Assembly: GCF_900101455.1 (NCBI RefSeq)
Contig: NZ_FMZJ01000014.1
Span: forward strand, 1 to 64,000
Origin: Sphingomonas sp. YR710
GTDB taxonomy: Bacteria > Pseudomonadota > Alphaproteobacteria > Sphingomonadales > Sphingomonadaceae
Reading direction: 5' to 3'
DNA: 64,000 nt
The notes under the pieces are model-generated. The model saw only the letters and a program-made list of their open reading frames with translations, was not told where the DNA came from and made no database searches. Each line of letters begins with the position of its first letter. The stretch's first letter is position 1. This document shows, in pieces, positions 19,863 through 28,483 of this stretch. The position numbers and the translations under genes are program-made.

Positions 19863-20792
19863 TCAAATCACCGCCCCTATACGGGCCGGCTCCGGAATAT
19901 CCGGTGCTTCGATCAGTTGGGGCTTCTGCTTGAGGAATTCGACGAAGGTTCGCACCTTCGCCGAAACCAGTTGGCGATGCGGAAACAGCGCGACCAGCGA
20001 CACCGATTCAGGCCGATTGTTCGGCAACACCTCGATCAATGCGCCCGATCGCAGATGATCGGCGACTTCCCACCAGGGTTTCAGCGCGATACCATGGCCG
20101 CTCAGCGCCCATTCGGTGAGCACGTCGCCGTCGTCGGCATCGAGGTTGCCGGTGACGTTCAGCGCGACCGGCCGGCCATCGTCATGCAAGGTCCATCGTG
20201 CCTGCTGACTCCCCGGGAAGCGAAGCAAAAGGCAGTTATGCGCGGAGAGTTCGGCCGGAGCCACGGGTGTGCCGTGTCTGGCGAGGTAGGACGGCGCCGC
20301 GCACAGCACCCGGGGACAATCGGCGAGCCGGCGGGCGATGAAGCTGCTGTCGGTGGGGTTCGCCATCCGCACCGCAACGTCAATCGCCTCTGCCAGCAGA
20401 TCGATAAGATGATCGGAAAGACGCAAGCGGATCTGCACGCGCGGATAGAGTTCGTTATATTCGGCAACCAGCGGCGCGAGCACCCGGCGCCCGAAACCCA
20501 GCGGCGCCGTAATCCGGAGTGCGCCGGAGGGTGTTCCGCCCACCGAAGCGATGCTGCTTTCGGCCCGTTCGACTGCGCTCAACACATCCAGCGCATGTTC
20601 GTAGAAGATATAGCCTTCCTCGGTAGGCTGCAGGTTGCGCGTGGTGCGGTTGAGCAATCGCGCACCAATCCGGGTTTCGAGCTGCTGGATGCGATGGCTG
20701 GCGGCGGCAGGGGAAAGGCGCAGGCTGCGGGCCGCTGCGGAGATGTTCCGAAGCTCGACAACGCGCACGAACACAGTGAGTTCGGTCAACAT
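19863..20792 (-). CDS. LysR-family transcriptional regulator
   Basis: A 309-residue LysR regulator from the ATG at 20792 (GGGGA upstream). The N-terminal winged helix-turn-helix is readable: VVELRNISAAARSLRLSPAA, then ASHRIQQLETRIGARLLNRT. The rest is the two-lobed effector domain (GALRITAPLGFGRRVLAP; VAVRMANPTDSSFIARRLAD), of the CrgA/DmlR-like type. It follows the transporter genes on the same strand, so it may be read with them. The large intergenic regions at 25.5-25.9 kb are candidate targets, an inference from proximity only. Confidence 0.93.
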   Translation of the reverse strand: MLTELTVFVRVVELRNISAAARSLRLSPAAASHRIQQLETRIGARLLNRTTRNLQPTEEGYIFYEHALDVLSAVERAESSIASVGGTPSGALRITAPLGFGRRVLAPLVAEYNELYPRVQIRLRLSDHLIDLLAEAIDVAVRMANPTDSSFIARRLADCPRVLCAAPSYLARHGTPVAPAELSAHNCLLLRFPGSQQARWTLHDDGRPVALNVTGNLDADDGDVLTEWALSGHGIALKPWWEVADHLRSGALIEVLPNNRPESVSLVALFPHRQLVSAKVRTFVEFLKQKPQLIEAPDIPEPARIGAVI

Positions 20793-20956
20793 GGCTGGTC
20801 CCCGGCCGTAAACGCCTTCGCCCAGCACCCTCTTCCTACGATTTTGTGAGATAATGCCGATCAGGCGAGGCTCGTGCAAGTGCGACGTTCGTGCAGTCCA
20901 GCCCGATATATCAGCTTTTGGGGACTAAGGGTGTAGGTCCCCCATCGCCTTGGCCT

Positions 20957-21943
20957 TCAAACAGATTCGTAAACTGGACCATTGGCGAGTGCGACCGCCA
21001 GACGGTCCGCCAGCGGCGGCAGAAAATTGCCGTTGAACAGTTCGGCGGCAGCGACGACGCGGGGCAGGGGCACCGTCTCGGCCATCAGTGTCGCGGAACG
21101 GGCAAGCCGGTCAGTGTCGACGGCGCCGAAACCGATCGTGGCAGTTTCGTCATGGCAGCATTCTTCGTCGATCGTACCGCGCCAGCGATCGCGTTCGATT
21201 GCCCGATCGAGTGACGGATTGCGTGCGAGCACCGCATCGATCGCCGCGGAGGGGTCGTTGATCGCATCGATCAGGCTGCGGTTGACCACTTGCAGGAACC
21301 GCTTGAGCGCATCTGCCTTGTCGGTGATCGCGCTGCGTGAGGCCATGATGACGCTGCCGTAAAGATCGGGCGCGATATCGGGAAACGGCAGGAACCGCAG
21401 CCGCGCAGCCAGCGCCGGATCGGCCTGGCGCAGCACGGCACGCTGGCTGCTCACATAGCCGAATACGCCGTCGCAGCCGCCCTTCATCATCGTCACCAGC
21501 ATTTCGGCCATCGTGTCATCCGAGATGGCGGTCGAAACCCTCGCGAGATCGATTCCCGCCTTGCTCGCATAAGCCGGAAAGGTCCGCATCGCGACGTCGG
21601 AGAGATGGCCGATGATGTGGTGGCCGTGCAGATCGGCCGGCGTATGGATCGGGCTTTCGGACGGAACGGCGATTGCGGACGGGCTGCGATGATGCATCAT
21701 GTAGATCCCGACCGGGGCGACATTCTGCCCTTCGGCCGCAAATCGGATCAACGAACACATGTCGCCAAAGGTCAGGTCATAGTCGCCCTCAACGAGCATC
21801 CGCGGCGCGCGGAACGCACCGTTGCCGGCGGTGAACGCCATATCGAGCCCGGCTTCGGCGAAATATCCACGCTCTTCGGCCAGTGCGAACCAGGCATTCG
21901 CCCCAGAATAATAGCTGTTCATCAACATCGTCAGACGGGTCAT
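20957..21943 (-). CDS. NMT1/THI5-like substrate-binding-fold protein without signal peptide
   Basis: A 328-residue protein of the NMT1/THI5-like family. The N-terminus (SGANAWFALAEERGYFAEAG) is the ligand-binding opening of that fold, and the middle (ADLHGHHIIGHLSDVAMRTF) matches the hinge region. It lacks any hydrophobic leader. The ATG lies one base after the stop of the DppC-type permease, so translation is coupled and a longer start is excluded. Family members are either lipid-anchored/periplasmic receptors or cytoplasmic enzymes built on the same fold (for example the desulfinase DszB or dihydroxyphthalate decarboxylase). The missing signal favours a cytoplasmic or enzymatic role, which is inference. 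Confidence 0.8.
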   Translation of the reverse strand: MTRLTMLMNSYYSGANAWFALAEERGYFAEAGLDMAFTAGNGAFRAPRMLVEGDYDLTFGDMCSLIRFAAEGQNVAPVGIYMMHHRSPSAIAVPSESPIHTPADLHGHHIIGHLSDVAMRTFPAYASKAGIDLARVSTAISDDTMAEMLVTMMKGGCDGVFGYVSSQRAVLRQADPALAARLRFLPFPDIAPDLYGSVIMASRSAITDKADALKRFLQVVNRSLIDAINDPSAAIDAVLARNPSLDRAIERDRWRGTIDEECCHDETATIGFGAVDTDRLARSATLMAETVPLPRVVAAAELFNGNFLPPLADRLAVALANGPVYESV

Positions 21944-21944
21944 G

Positions 21945-22775
21945 TCAGTGGCCTTTGGAACGGGGATTGAGGGTTTGCGAGAGGCGGTTCCCCAGCAGGT
22001 TCACCGCGATCACGGTCAGGAAGATCGCCAGCCCGGGGAAGATCATCAGTCCGGGCGCGTAGCGCATATAGGCCTGGCCATCGGCGAGCATCGCGCCCCA
22101 CTCGGGGGTTGGCGGCTGCGCACCGAGGCCGAGGAAGCTCAAGGTCGATGTGGCAAGGATCGCCTCGCCGAGGTTCAGCGTCGCAACGACAATCAGGGTT
22201 GGCGCGACATTGGGGAGCAAATGGCGTAAGGTGATCGACAAGGGCCCGGCGCCGATCGCGCGCGCCGCATCGATGAATAGGGTCCGCCGCAGCATTATCG
22301 TCGCGCTGCGGATGATGCGGGCATAATGCGGCGCCTGTGCCAGCGCCACCGCGATCGCGACGTTGACAAGGCCGACGCCGAGTACTGACACGATCATGAT
22401 AGCCACGACGAGTGCCGGGAGGCCCAGCAGCACGTCGATGGCCCGCGAGCCCCACGCATCGACCCGCCCGCCCGAATAACCGAGCACCATGCCGATCAGG
22501 CTGCCCAGCGACATCGACAGCGCGAGGGTCATCATGCCGATCGCGATCGAATAGCGCCCGCCCGCGATCACCCGCGAGAAGATGTCGCGGCCGTAGAGAT
22601 CGGTGCCGAACCAGCAGTTTGCCGACGGTGATGACAAAGACGGCGCGATGCCGATCGCGTTCCAGTCATAGGGTGCGGCCCACGGCGCGAGCGCGGCCGC
22701 GGCGAAGATAATCGCCAGCATCGCGCCGCCGATCGTCGCGCCGGGATGCGCGAGGAAGGTCTTGCGCCGGCTCAT
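21945..22775 (-). CDS. Peptide/nickel-type ABC transporter permease, DppC-like
   Basis: A 276-residue inner-membrane permease with an N-terminal transmembrane helix and five further segments. The ABC-interaction EAA loop is visible as AARAIGAGPLSITLRHLLPN. The N-terminal NWFGTDLYGRDIFSRVI-like block (CWFGTDLYGRDIFSRV) is typical of the DppC/OppC subfamily. It overlaps the DppB gene by four bases (ATGA) and is followed after one base by the NMT1-like gene. With DppB it forms the membrane channel for oligopeptide-like solutes. Confidence 0.95.
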   Translation of the reverse strand: MSRRKTFLAHPGATIGGAMLAIIFAAAALAPWAAPYDWNAIGIAPSLSSPSANCWFGTDLYGRDIFSRVIAGGRYSIAIGMMTLALSMSLGSLIGMVLGYSGGRVDAWGSRAIDVLLGLPALVVAIMIVSVLGVGLVNVAIAVALAQAPHYARIIRSATIMLRRTLFIDAARAIGAGPLSITLRHLLPNVAPTLIVVATLNLGEAILATSTLSFLGLGAQPPTPEWGAMLADGQAYMRYAPGLMIFPGLAIFLTVIAVNLLGNRLSQTLNPRSKGH

Positions 22776-23701
22776 CGTGCGTCATCCACGCGCAGGCGCG
22801 GATCGATCAGATGGCAGAGCAGATCGACGAGCAGGTTGAGCAGGATATAGGCGCCAGTCGTATAGACCACGACCGCCTGGACGACCGGCAGATCCTTCGC
22901 CAGCACCGACTGGATCAGCAAGGTACCGATGCCGGGTCGCGCGAAGATGTTCTCGGTCACCATCGCGCCGCCGATCATCGTCGCCAATTGCATGCCGAGC
23001 AAGGTGACCGGCGGGATCATCGCATTGGGCAATATGTGGCGGATCAGGATGCGCGCGGGATGAAGGCCCTTGGCGCGCGCGGTGCGGATATAGTCCTGCG
23101 CCGAAGTCTCGATCAGCGAGGATCGGATCAGCCGCGCAAACCCGCCGACCACGAACAGGCCGGCACTGATCGACGGCAGGATCAATGCACCGATCCCATG
23201 GCTCAGGATCGGCGCCCAGTGCAGCACGATCCCGAACAGCCAGATCAGCAGCATGCCGCTCCAGAAGTTGGGCAGCGATGCGCCTGCCAGCACGAGGGTC
23301 GAGCAAAGGAAATCGGTGACCCCGCCGGGCCTGAGGCCCGCGAGCAAGCCGAACATCAGGCCGAACGTCACGCCGACGACCAGCCCGCCGGCGGCGAGTT
23401 CGAGCGTCGGTGGGATATTGGCGGCGAGCATGTCGGCTACCGGCTGCCGCGTGCGATAGGAGGTTCCGAGATCGCCCTTCGCGACGTCGCCGAGAAAGGC
23501 AACGAAGCGCACAGGCGCCGGGCGATCGAGCCCGAGCTGCTGGCGCATCGTCTCGCGCACCTGCGGAGAGGCCGGCGAGCCGCCGAGCATCAAATTGACC
23601 GGATCGCCCGGGATGATCTGGAACAAGGCGAACACCAGCGCCCATGTCACGAGCAGGGTGGGGATGGCCCGCAGTATCGCGAGGGAGAGGTAGCGGATCA
23701 T
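22772..23701 (-). CDS. Peptide/nickel-type ABC transporter permease, DppB-like
   Basis: A 309-residue permease from the ATG at 23701, with GGAG six bases upstream. In-frame ATGs further upstream would translate the palindromic repeat and are rejected. Family blocks are FALFQIIPGDPVNLMLGG near the N-terminus, LGLDRPAPVRF, GDLGTSYRTRQPV, and the EAA loop YIRTARAKGLHPARILIRH. It lies directly after an inverted REP-like pair that separates it from the solute-binding protein gene, and overlaps dppC-like. Confidence 0.95.
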   Translation of the reverse strand: MIRYLSLAILRAIPTLLVTWALVFALFQIIPGDPVNLMLGGSPASPQVRETMRQQLGLDRPAPVRFVAFLGDVAKGDLGTSYRTRQPVADMLAANIPPTLELAAGGLVVGVTFGLMFGLLAGLRPGGVTDFLCSTLVLAGASLPNFWSGMLLIWLFGIVLHWAPILSHGIGALILPSISAGLFVVGGFARLIRSSLIETSAQDYIRTARAKGLHPARILIRHILPNAMIPPVTLLGMQLATMIGGAMVTENIFARPGIGTLLIQSVLAKDLPVVQAVVVYTTGAYILLNLLVDLLCHLIDPRLRVDDAR

Positions 23702-23715
23702 AAGAAACTCCCCAA

Positions 23716-23869
23716 CCCCTCCCCGAGCTTGCTCGGGGAGGGGGACCGCCGAAGGCGGTGGAGGGGTAATCCCGAACTCGCACCCTTGCGGCTTCTGCTT
23801 GCCCGAAGGGCCCGCCGACCCCTCCACCATCCTTCGGATGGTCCCCCTCCCCGAGCAAGCTCGGGGAGG
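23716..23869. repeat. Inverted pair of REP-like palindromic elements
   Basis: The left element (23716-23767) is a 13-bp perfect stem, CCCCTCCCCGAGC/GCTCGGGGAGGGG, followed by a 6-bp hairpin ACCGCC-GAA-GGCGGT and GGAGGGGT. The right element (23818-23869) is the same layout reversed: ACCCCTCC, hairpin ACCATCC-TTC-GGATGGT, then an 11-bp stem CCTCCCCGAGC/GCTCGGGGAGG. The pair sits exactly between the solute-binding protein and permease genes of a leftward operon. In RNA it would form strong hairpins that could stabilise the upstream message or reduce downstream expression. Confidence 0.85.
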
Positions 23870-23885
23870 AATTGGTTGCGCCCGT

Positions 23886-25502
23886 TCATAAACTCGCTCC
23901 TGCCAGGCGCACTTGCCAATTGCCGCTGGCATAGCGCAGCCCGCTCACCCTCTCAGGATGGACGATCGTCTGCACCTGCTCATGAATCGGCAGGAACACT
24001 GCCGCATCCATGATCCGGCGTTGCGCATCGGCATAAAGCGCGGAGCGGCGCTCCTGCGTCGTCGCCTCCGCCGCTGCCCCGAGCATGGCATCGAGCGCGG
24101 GGTCATGGATCCGCGCCCAATTGAATGAGTAGCGCCCCGGCACCGGGATATTGCGCGACAGGAACGGGATTTCGAGCACGCTCGCATCATTATGATCCCA
24201 GCGCTGCGACAGCAGATCATAGCCGTTGCCGAACATCAGTTCGTCCTGCTTCTGGCGCGTCACCTGTTCGATGCGGATGTCGAAGCCGGCGCGGCGCGCC
24301 TGCGCCTGGATCGCGACGCCGAGTTCGGGCTCGATGAAGATCGGCAGATACAGCGCGAGCGGCATGCCACCACGTTGCCTTATGCCGCCGGGGCCCGTTC
24401 GCCAGCCAGCGCGATCGAGTAGGGCGGCTGCGCCCGCCGGATCATAGGGATAATAGCCCTTCACGCCGGCCCAATATTCGGGGATCGATGAGGCCAAGGG
24501 TCCCCAGGCGGGATCGGCGAGGCCGAAGAACAGGTTGCGCGACAGCCAGGGCCTGTCGATCGCCATCATGAAGGCGCGCCGCACATCGCGATCGGCAAAG
24601 GGGCCGCGCGAGCTGTTCAGGCTGAAGCCGAACGGCAGACCCTGCGCCACGCCGACCATTGCCTTATAGCCGCCGCCTGTGACCAGACTGCGCGTATCGA
24701 GCGGTGGCGTCTGCGCGCAGATATCGATCTCGCCCGCATCAAGGGCCGCGACCCGCGTGAAGGCGTTGGGAATGAAGCGGTGGACCACCCGCTCGATCCG
24801 TGCCGGCCCGGTCGGGAGAAACGCCGGCCCCCATCGATAATCGGGATTGCGCGCCAGCACGACCTGATCGCCCTTCGTCCACGAGACGAAACGGAAGGGG
24901 CCGGTCCCGACCGGTGCCTGCGCGAAACCCCGATTGCCGAGCCGCCGCACCGCCGCCGGGCAGACGATCGATGCCTTTATATCCGCCAGCGCGTGGAGCA
25001 CGCGCGGAAAGGCCTCGCGATAGCGCAGTCGTATCGCATGTCGGCCGAGGATATCGGCCCCTTCATAGGGCCCGATCACGTCGATCGCGCCCATCGATCC
25101 GGTCTTCGGATCGACGATCGTATCGAAGGTGAATTTCACCGCTCCGGCATCGAACGGCGTGCCATCATGAAAATGCACATCGTCGCGCAACTCAAGCGCG
25201 ATCGAACGGAAATCGTCTGCAACTTTCCATGATCGCGCGAGGCCGGGATGCAGGCTGTTGTCGCAATCGGCGACGACGAGCTGGTCGAAGATCTGGAGGA
25301 TGACCTGTTCTTCGTTACGCGACAGCGTCACACGCGGATCATAGCCATCGTCATTGCTGGCCGGGCTGCCAAAGGTCAGCGTGTCACTATCCGGGCGGCG
25401 CGCAACAGGCCCGGCGCACGCTGCCGTCAATGCTGCAGCCGCGCCGGCCAGCATATTGCGGCGCGAGAGGAATGCAGGGAAAGGCTGGCTGTGCGACGAC
25501 AT
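23886..25502 (-). CDS. ABC transporter substrate-binding protein, family 5 (peptide/nickel type)
   Basis: About 538 residues from the ATG at 25502; an ATG four codons upstream (25514) is possible. The leader carries a twin-arginine motif (LSRRNMLAGAAAALTAACAG) followed by a possible, non-canonical lipobox (TAAC), so Tat export with membrane anchoring is likely. The body matches SBP_bac_5: DQLVVADCDNSLHPGLARSW, LRDDVHFHDGTPFDAGAVKF, GTGPFRFVSW, and DVRRAFMMAIDR. It is the first gene of the leftward operon with DppB, DppC and the NMT1-like protein, and is divergent from the TonB-dependent receptor. The ligand is probably peptide-like. Confidence 0.93.
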   Translation of the reverse strand: MSSHSQPFPAFLSRRNMLAGAAAALTAACAGPVARRPDSDTLTFGSPASNDDGYDPRVTLSRNEEQVILQIFDQLVVADCDNSLHPGLARSWKVADDFRSIALELRDDVHFHDGTPFDAGAVKFTFDTIVDPKTGSMGAIDVIGPYEGADILGRHAIRLRYREAFPRVLHALADIKASIVCPAAVRRLGNRGFAQAPVGTGPFRFVSWTKGDQVVLARNPDYRWGPAFLPTGPARIERVVHRFIPNAFTRVAALDAGEIDICAQTPPLDTRSLVTGGGYKAMVGVAQGLPFGFSLNSSRGPFADRDVRRAFMMAIDRPWLSRNLFFGLADPAWGPLASSIPEYWAGVKGYYPYDPAGAAALLDRAGWRTGPGGIRQRGGMPLALYLPIFIEPELGVAIQAQARRAGFDIRIEQVTRQKQDELMFGNGYDLLSQRWDHNDASVLEIPFLSRNIPVPGRYSFNWARIHDPALDAMLGAAAEATTQERRSALYADAQRRIMDAAVFLPIHEQVQTIVHPERVSGLRYASGNWQVRLAGASL

Positions 25503-25933
25503 GGTGCCTACCATAACGATAATTGAGCGGCCGCGCCTGCGCGACATTTCGCAAGCAGTTTCAACGAACGTGATGAAGCGATGCGGCATGGCATGGGACA
25601 AGTGGCCGAAAAGACCGAACGCGAAAATTTCGATATATTTTTCGGCTATTTACATGAGTATGCTGTCGGGCATACGGACGTACAACACCTATGGAAAGGT
25701 GCAATTCTGTTCGATAAATGTGCATTGTGCCGCCCGCAAAATGGGCATATGCACAAATTTCATGCAATTGTTTATTGTGTGTATGATAATCTGTTGTACG
25801 ATTTGGCGATAAAGGCCGTTCCGCTTCGTACGAAGTCTTTCAAATATTATCGCATAGTCTGCGCCCCTAAACTGCTCTTATTGAATTGCAACGCATCGGC
25901 ATGAGCCGGACGTCGCAACCATAGGGGGAATAT
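25503..25933. promoter_or_regulatory. Divergent regulatory region between the binding protein and TonB receptor genes
   Basis: A 431-base gap between two divergent genes, strongly AT-rich from about 25610 to 25870, so both promoters must lie here. A perfect 12-bp palindrome CTTCGTACGAAG occupies 25824-25835, about 100 bases before the receptor start, and is a candidate operator. No gene was found in it, and I cannot assign exact -35/-10 elements. Confidence 0.6.
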
Positions 25934-28282
25934 ATGGCCGCCCGTTTCACCACCTTGCTTCTTGCTGCAACCGCGTTGGTTCCGATCCAGATGGCGCACG
26001 CCGCTGCAGCCGATGCCACGCCCGACCAGGCGGCACCTGCCGACAACGGCGCCACTGGTAATGACATTCTCGTTACCGCCACCCGCCGATCGGACAAGCT
26101 CCAGTCAGTGCCGCTCGCCGTCACCGCGATCTCATCGGAAGCCTTTACGAAGCTCAATCTCAAGGGCCCGGGCGATCTCACCCAGCTTTCGCCGAGCGTC
26201 CAGCTCAGCATCGTCGGCGGCAACGGTGTCTATCTCCGCGGCGCCGGTATCAACAGCCAGAACAGCGGCACCGAACAATCGGTCGGCATGGTCGTCGACG
26301 GCGTCGTGATCGGCTTCGTTGACGATATCAGCGGCGATCTCAGCGATCTCGATCATATCGAGGTGTTGCGCGGACCGCAGGGCACCCAGTTCGGCAAGAA
26401 CGCGTCCGCGGGTCTGGTGTCGATCAGCACCGCCAGGCCGGTGCTCGGCCAGTTCGGCGTCAAGGGCCATGTTTCCTATGGCGAACATGGCGACACGATC
26501 GCCTCGGCCGTGCTCAACGCGCCCCTCGGCGATACTGCGGCGCTCCGCGTCGTCGGTTCCTACCTTAACCGCGACGGCGTCTATCCGAACATCATCCGTC
26601 ACGAGAAGGAAGGCTCGCGAGATCAGCGCGGCGTTCGCGCACGCCTGCTGTGGGAGCCGACCGACACGCTCTCGGTGCTGCTCAACGGCGATTATCGCTA
26701 TGAACATGCCTCGCCCAATTTCATCCAGGCCTATCGCAACATCGGCATCGGCTTCGTCCGCAACGGCGTGACCTACGCACCCGGCGGCCTCGGCGTGATC
26801 GCTGCCGGCGTTACCCCGTCGGCCACCAATGTCGACATCGCCGAAAGCGCCGATTCCTACCGCAACACCAAGAGCGGCGGCACCTCGCTCGAGCTCAATT
26901 ATGCGATGGGCAACTACACGCTGACGTCGCTGAGCGCGTTCCGGATGATCGATCGCCATTATGCGACCCCGATCGGATCGAGCCCGACACCCGGTACCTA
27001 TTCCTACAACGATTATAGCGGCCATCAGATCTCGCAGGAATTGCGGATCACGTCGCCGTCGGATGTGCCGCTCCAGTTCGTCGGCGGCCTCTATTATTAT
27101 GACCGGCTCAACCATAGCGGCCTGCTGTCGATCGGTGGCCTCTACGGCTTTGCCGCGGCGACCTATGGCCCCGGCGTACAGGTTGCCCAAAATGGTGGGC
27201 GTATCCTCACCACCAACAAGAATGAGAGCTATGCCGCCTTCCTCGACGGCACCTATCACGTTACCGAGCAGTTCCGGCTGATCGGCGGCGTCCGCCTGAC
27301 CCACGATATCGTGACTGCGGATTCGACAACGGCCCTGCTGGCCGGCGTGCCGACCTTCCCAGGCACCAGCATCAAGCCGGCCTCATCGGCGGGCTTCAAG
27401 AAGACCGCGCCGACCTACCGCGCTGGCGTGCAATATGTCTATTCGCCCGACCTGATGGCCTATGGCACTTTCTCGCACGGTTATAAGGGCCCGGCGGCCG
27501 ACACCACCAATGCGGTGATCACACACATCCTGCCCGAAACGGTGAATTCGATCGAATTCGGCGTGAAATCGAGCTTCCTGCAGCACCGGCTGTTCCTGAA
27601 CCTCACATTGTTCAGCGAGAAGTTCAAAAATTTCCAGACGACCGTGCTGAACACCAACATCAATCCGGTCGCGCAGGTGCTCGGCAATGCCGGCGGCGAA
27701 CGCACCCGCGGTGTCGAGTTCGAGATGACCGCGAAGCCGATCCCCGATCTTACTTTCTCGTCGGCCTTCACCTATCTCGACGCGAAATATACCGACTTCA
27801 AGGCGCCCTGTTACCAGAAATTCGCGCCGATCCCGCAACCGACGACCACCGACCCCAATGCGGTCGGCGCCTGTTACGCGGTGCCCGGTACCAATGCGAG
27901 CTTCGTCCAGGCGGCGGGCTTCCGGCTGAACAATTCGAGCAAGTTCACCTATCAGATGAACGCGAACTACTCGCATGAAGTGGTGCCGGGCATCGTCGCC
28001 GACGCGACCGCCAATTATGTCCACCGCAGTTCGTTCCGCACGGTCGGTTACGACCCCAACACAAAAGTGAAGGGCTATGGCATCGCCAACGTCAATATCG
28101 GTATCGGCAATCCCGATCAGGGCTGGCGGATCGGCGTGTTCGCGCGCAACCTCTTCGACAAATTTTATGTGTCGGCCGTGCAGGCCAACGGCAATGATCC
28201 GGGCGGATATACGAGCATCCTCAACGTCGAGGCGCGGCGGACAGTGGGCGTCACGTTTGACTGGAAATATGGGGTGAAGTGA
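25934..28282 (+). CDS. TonB-dependent receptor
   Basis: A 782-residue outer-membrane receptor. It has a signal peptide of about 23 residues (LLLAATALVPIQMAHA), and the plug domain begins near DILVTATRRSDKLQSVPLAV with the conserved IEVLRGPQGTQFGKNASAG. The long 22-strand barrel has TonB-receptor features such as YRAGVQYVYSPDLMAYGTFS and ends with aromatic VGVTFDWKYGVK. Such receptors import large or scarce nutrients using TonB energy. It heads the rightward half of the locus, with the ABC ATPase next, and is divergent from the periplasmic binding protein. It probably brings the same ligand across the outer membrane. Confidence 0.96.
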   Translation: MAARFTTLLLAATALVPIQMAHAAAADATPDQAAPADNGATGNDILVTATRRSDKLQSVPLAVTAISSEAFTKLNLKGPGDLTQLSPSVQLSIVGGNGVYLRGAGINSQNSGTEQSVGMVVDGVVIGFVDDISGDLSDLDHIEVLRGPQGTQFGKNASAGLVSISTARPVLGQFGVKGHVSYGEHGDTIASAVLNAPLGDTAALRVVGSYLNRDGVYPNIIRHEKEGSRDQRGVRARLLWEPTDTLSVLLNGDYRYEHASPNFIQAYRNIGIGFVRNGVTYAPGGLGVIAAGVTPSATNVDIAESADSYRNTKSGGTSLELNYAMGNYTLTSLSAFRMIDRHYATPIGSSPTPGTYSYNDYSGHQISQELRITSPSDVPLQFVGGLYYYDRLNHSGLLSIGGLYGFAAATYGPGVQVAQNGGRILTTNKNESYAAFLDGTYHVTEQFRLIGGVRLTHDIVTADSTTALLAGVPTFPGTSIKPASSAGFKKTAPTYRAGVQYVYSPDLMAYGTFSHGYKGPAADTTNAVITHILPETVNSIEFGVKSSFLQHRLFLNLTLFSEKFKNFQTTVLNTNINPVAQVLGNAGGERTRGVEFEMTAKPIPDLTFSSAFTYLDAKYTDFKAPCYQKFAPIPQPTTTDPNAVGACYAVPGTNASFVQAAGFRLNNSSKFTYQMNANYSHEVVPGIVADATANYVHRSSFRTVGYDPNTKVKGYGIANVNIGIGNPDQGWRIGVFARNLFDKFYVSAVQANGNDPGGYTSILNVEARRTVGVTFDWKYGVK

Positions 28283-28307
28283 AGCGCTACGACCGTCATT
28301 CCCAAAG

Positions 28308-28439
28308 CCCTCTCCCGCTTGCGGGAGAGGGTTGGGTGAGGGTCTACTTACTTCTTCTTCGTCGCTTCGAACACGGAGTTTGGAAAGAAGAACAAGAAGA
28401 AGACCCTCATCCAAACCTTCTCTCGCAAGCGGGAGAAGG
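28308..28439. repeat. Second inverted pair of REP-like palindromic elements (different family)
   Basis: The left element (28308-28345) has the 11-bp stem CCCTCTCCCGC-TT-GCGGGAGAGGG followed by TTGGGTGAGGGTCT. The right element (28400-28439) is the inverted form: AGACCCTCATCCAAA, then CCTTCTCTCGC-AA-GCGGGAGAAGG. They differ in sequence from the pair at 23.7 kb but share the design of head stem, short tail and inverted pairing. They fill the gap between the TonB receptor and the ABC ATPase genes. Confidence 0.85.
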
Positions 28440-28483
28440 CTTCAGGTACGAGATGACGGTGGGTGACGACACGGAGGACGATC

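Noticed and set aside
23702-23932. N-terminal extension of the DppB-like frame through the REP pair
   Set aside because: It would translate palindromic repeat DNA and overlap the binding-protein gene. The ATG at 23701 has GGAG and matches the family start.
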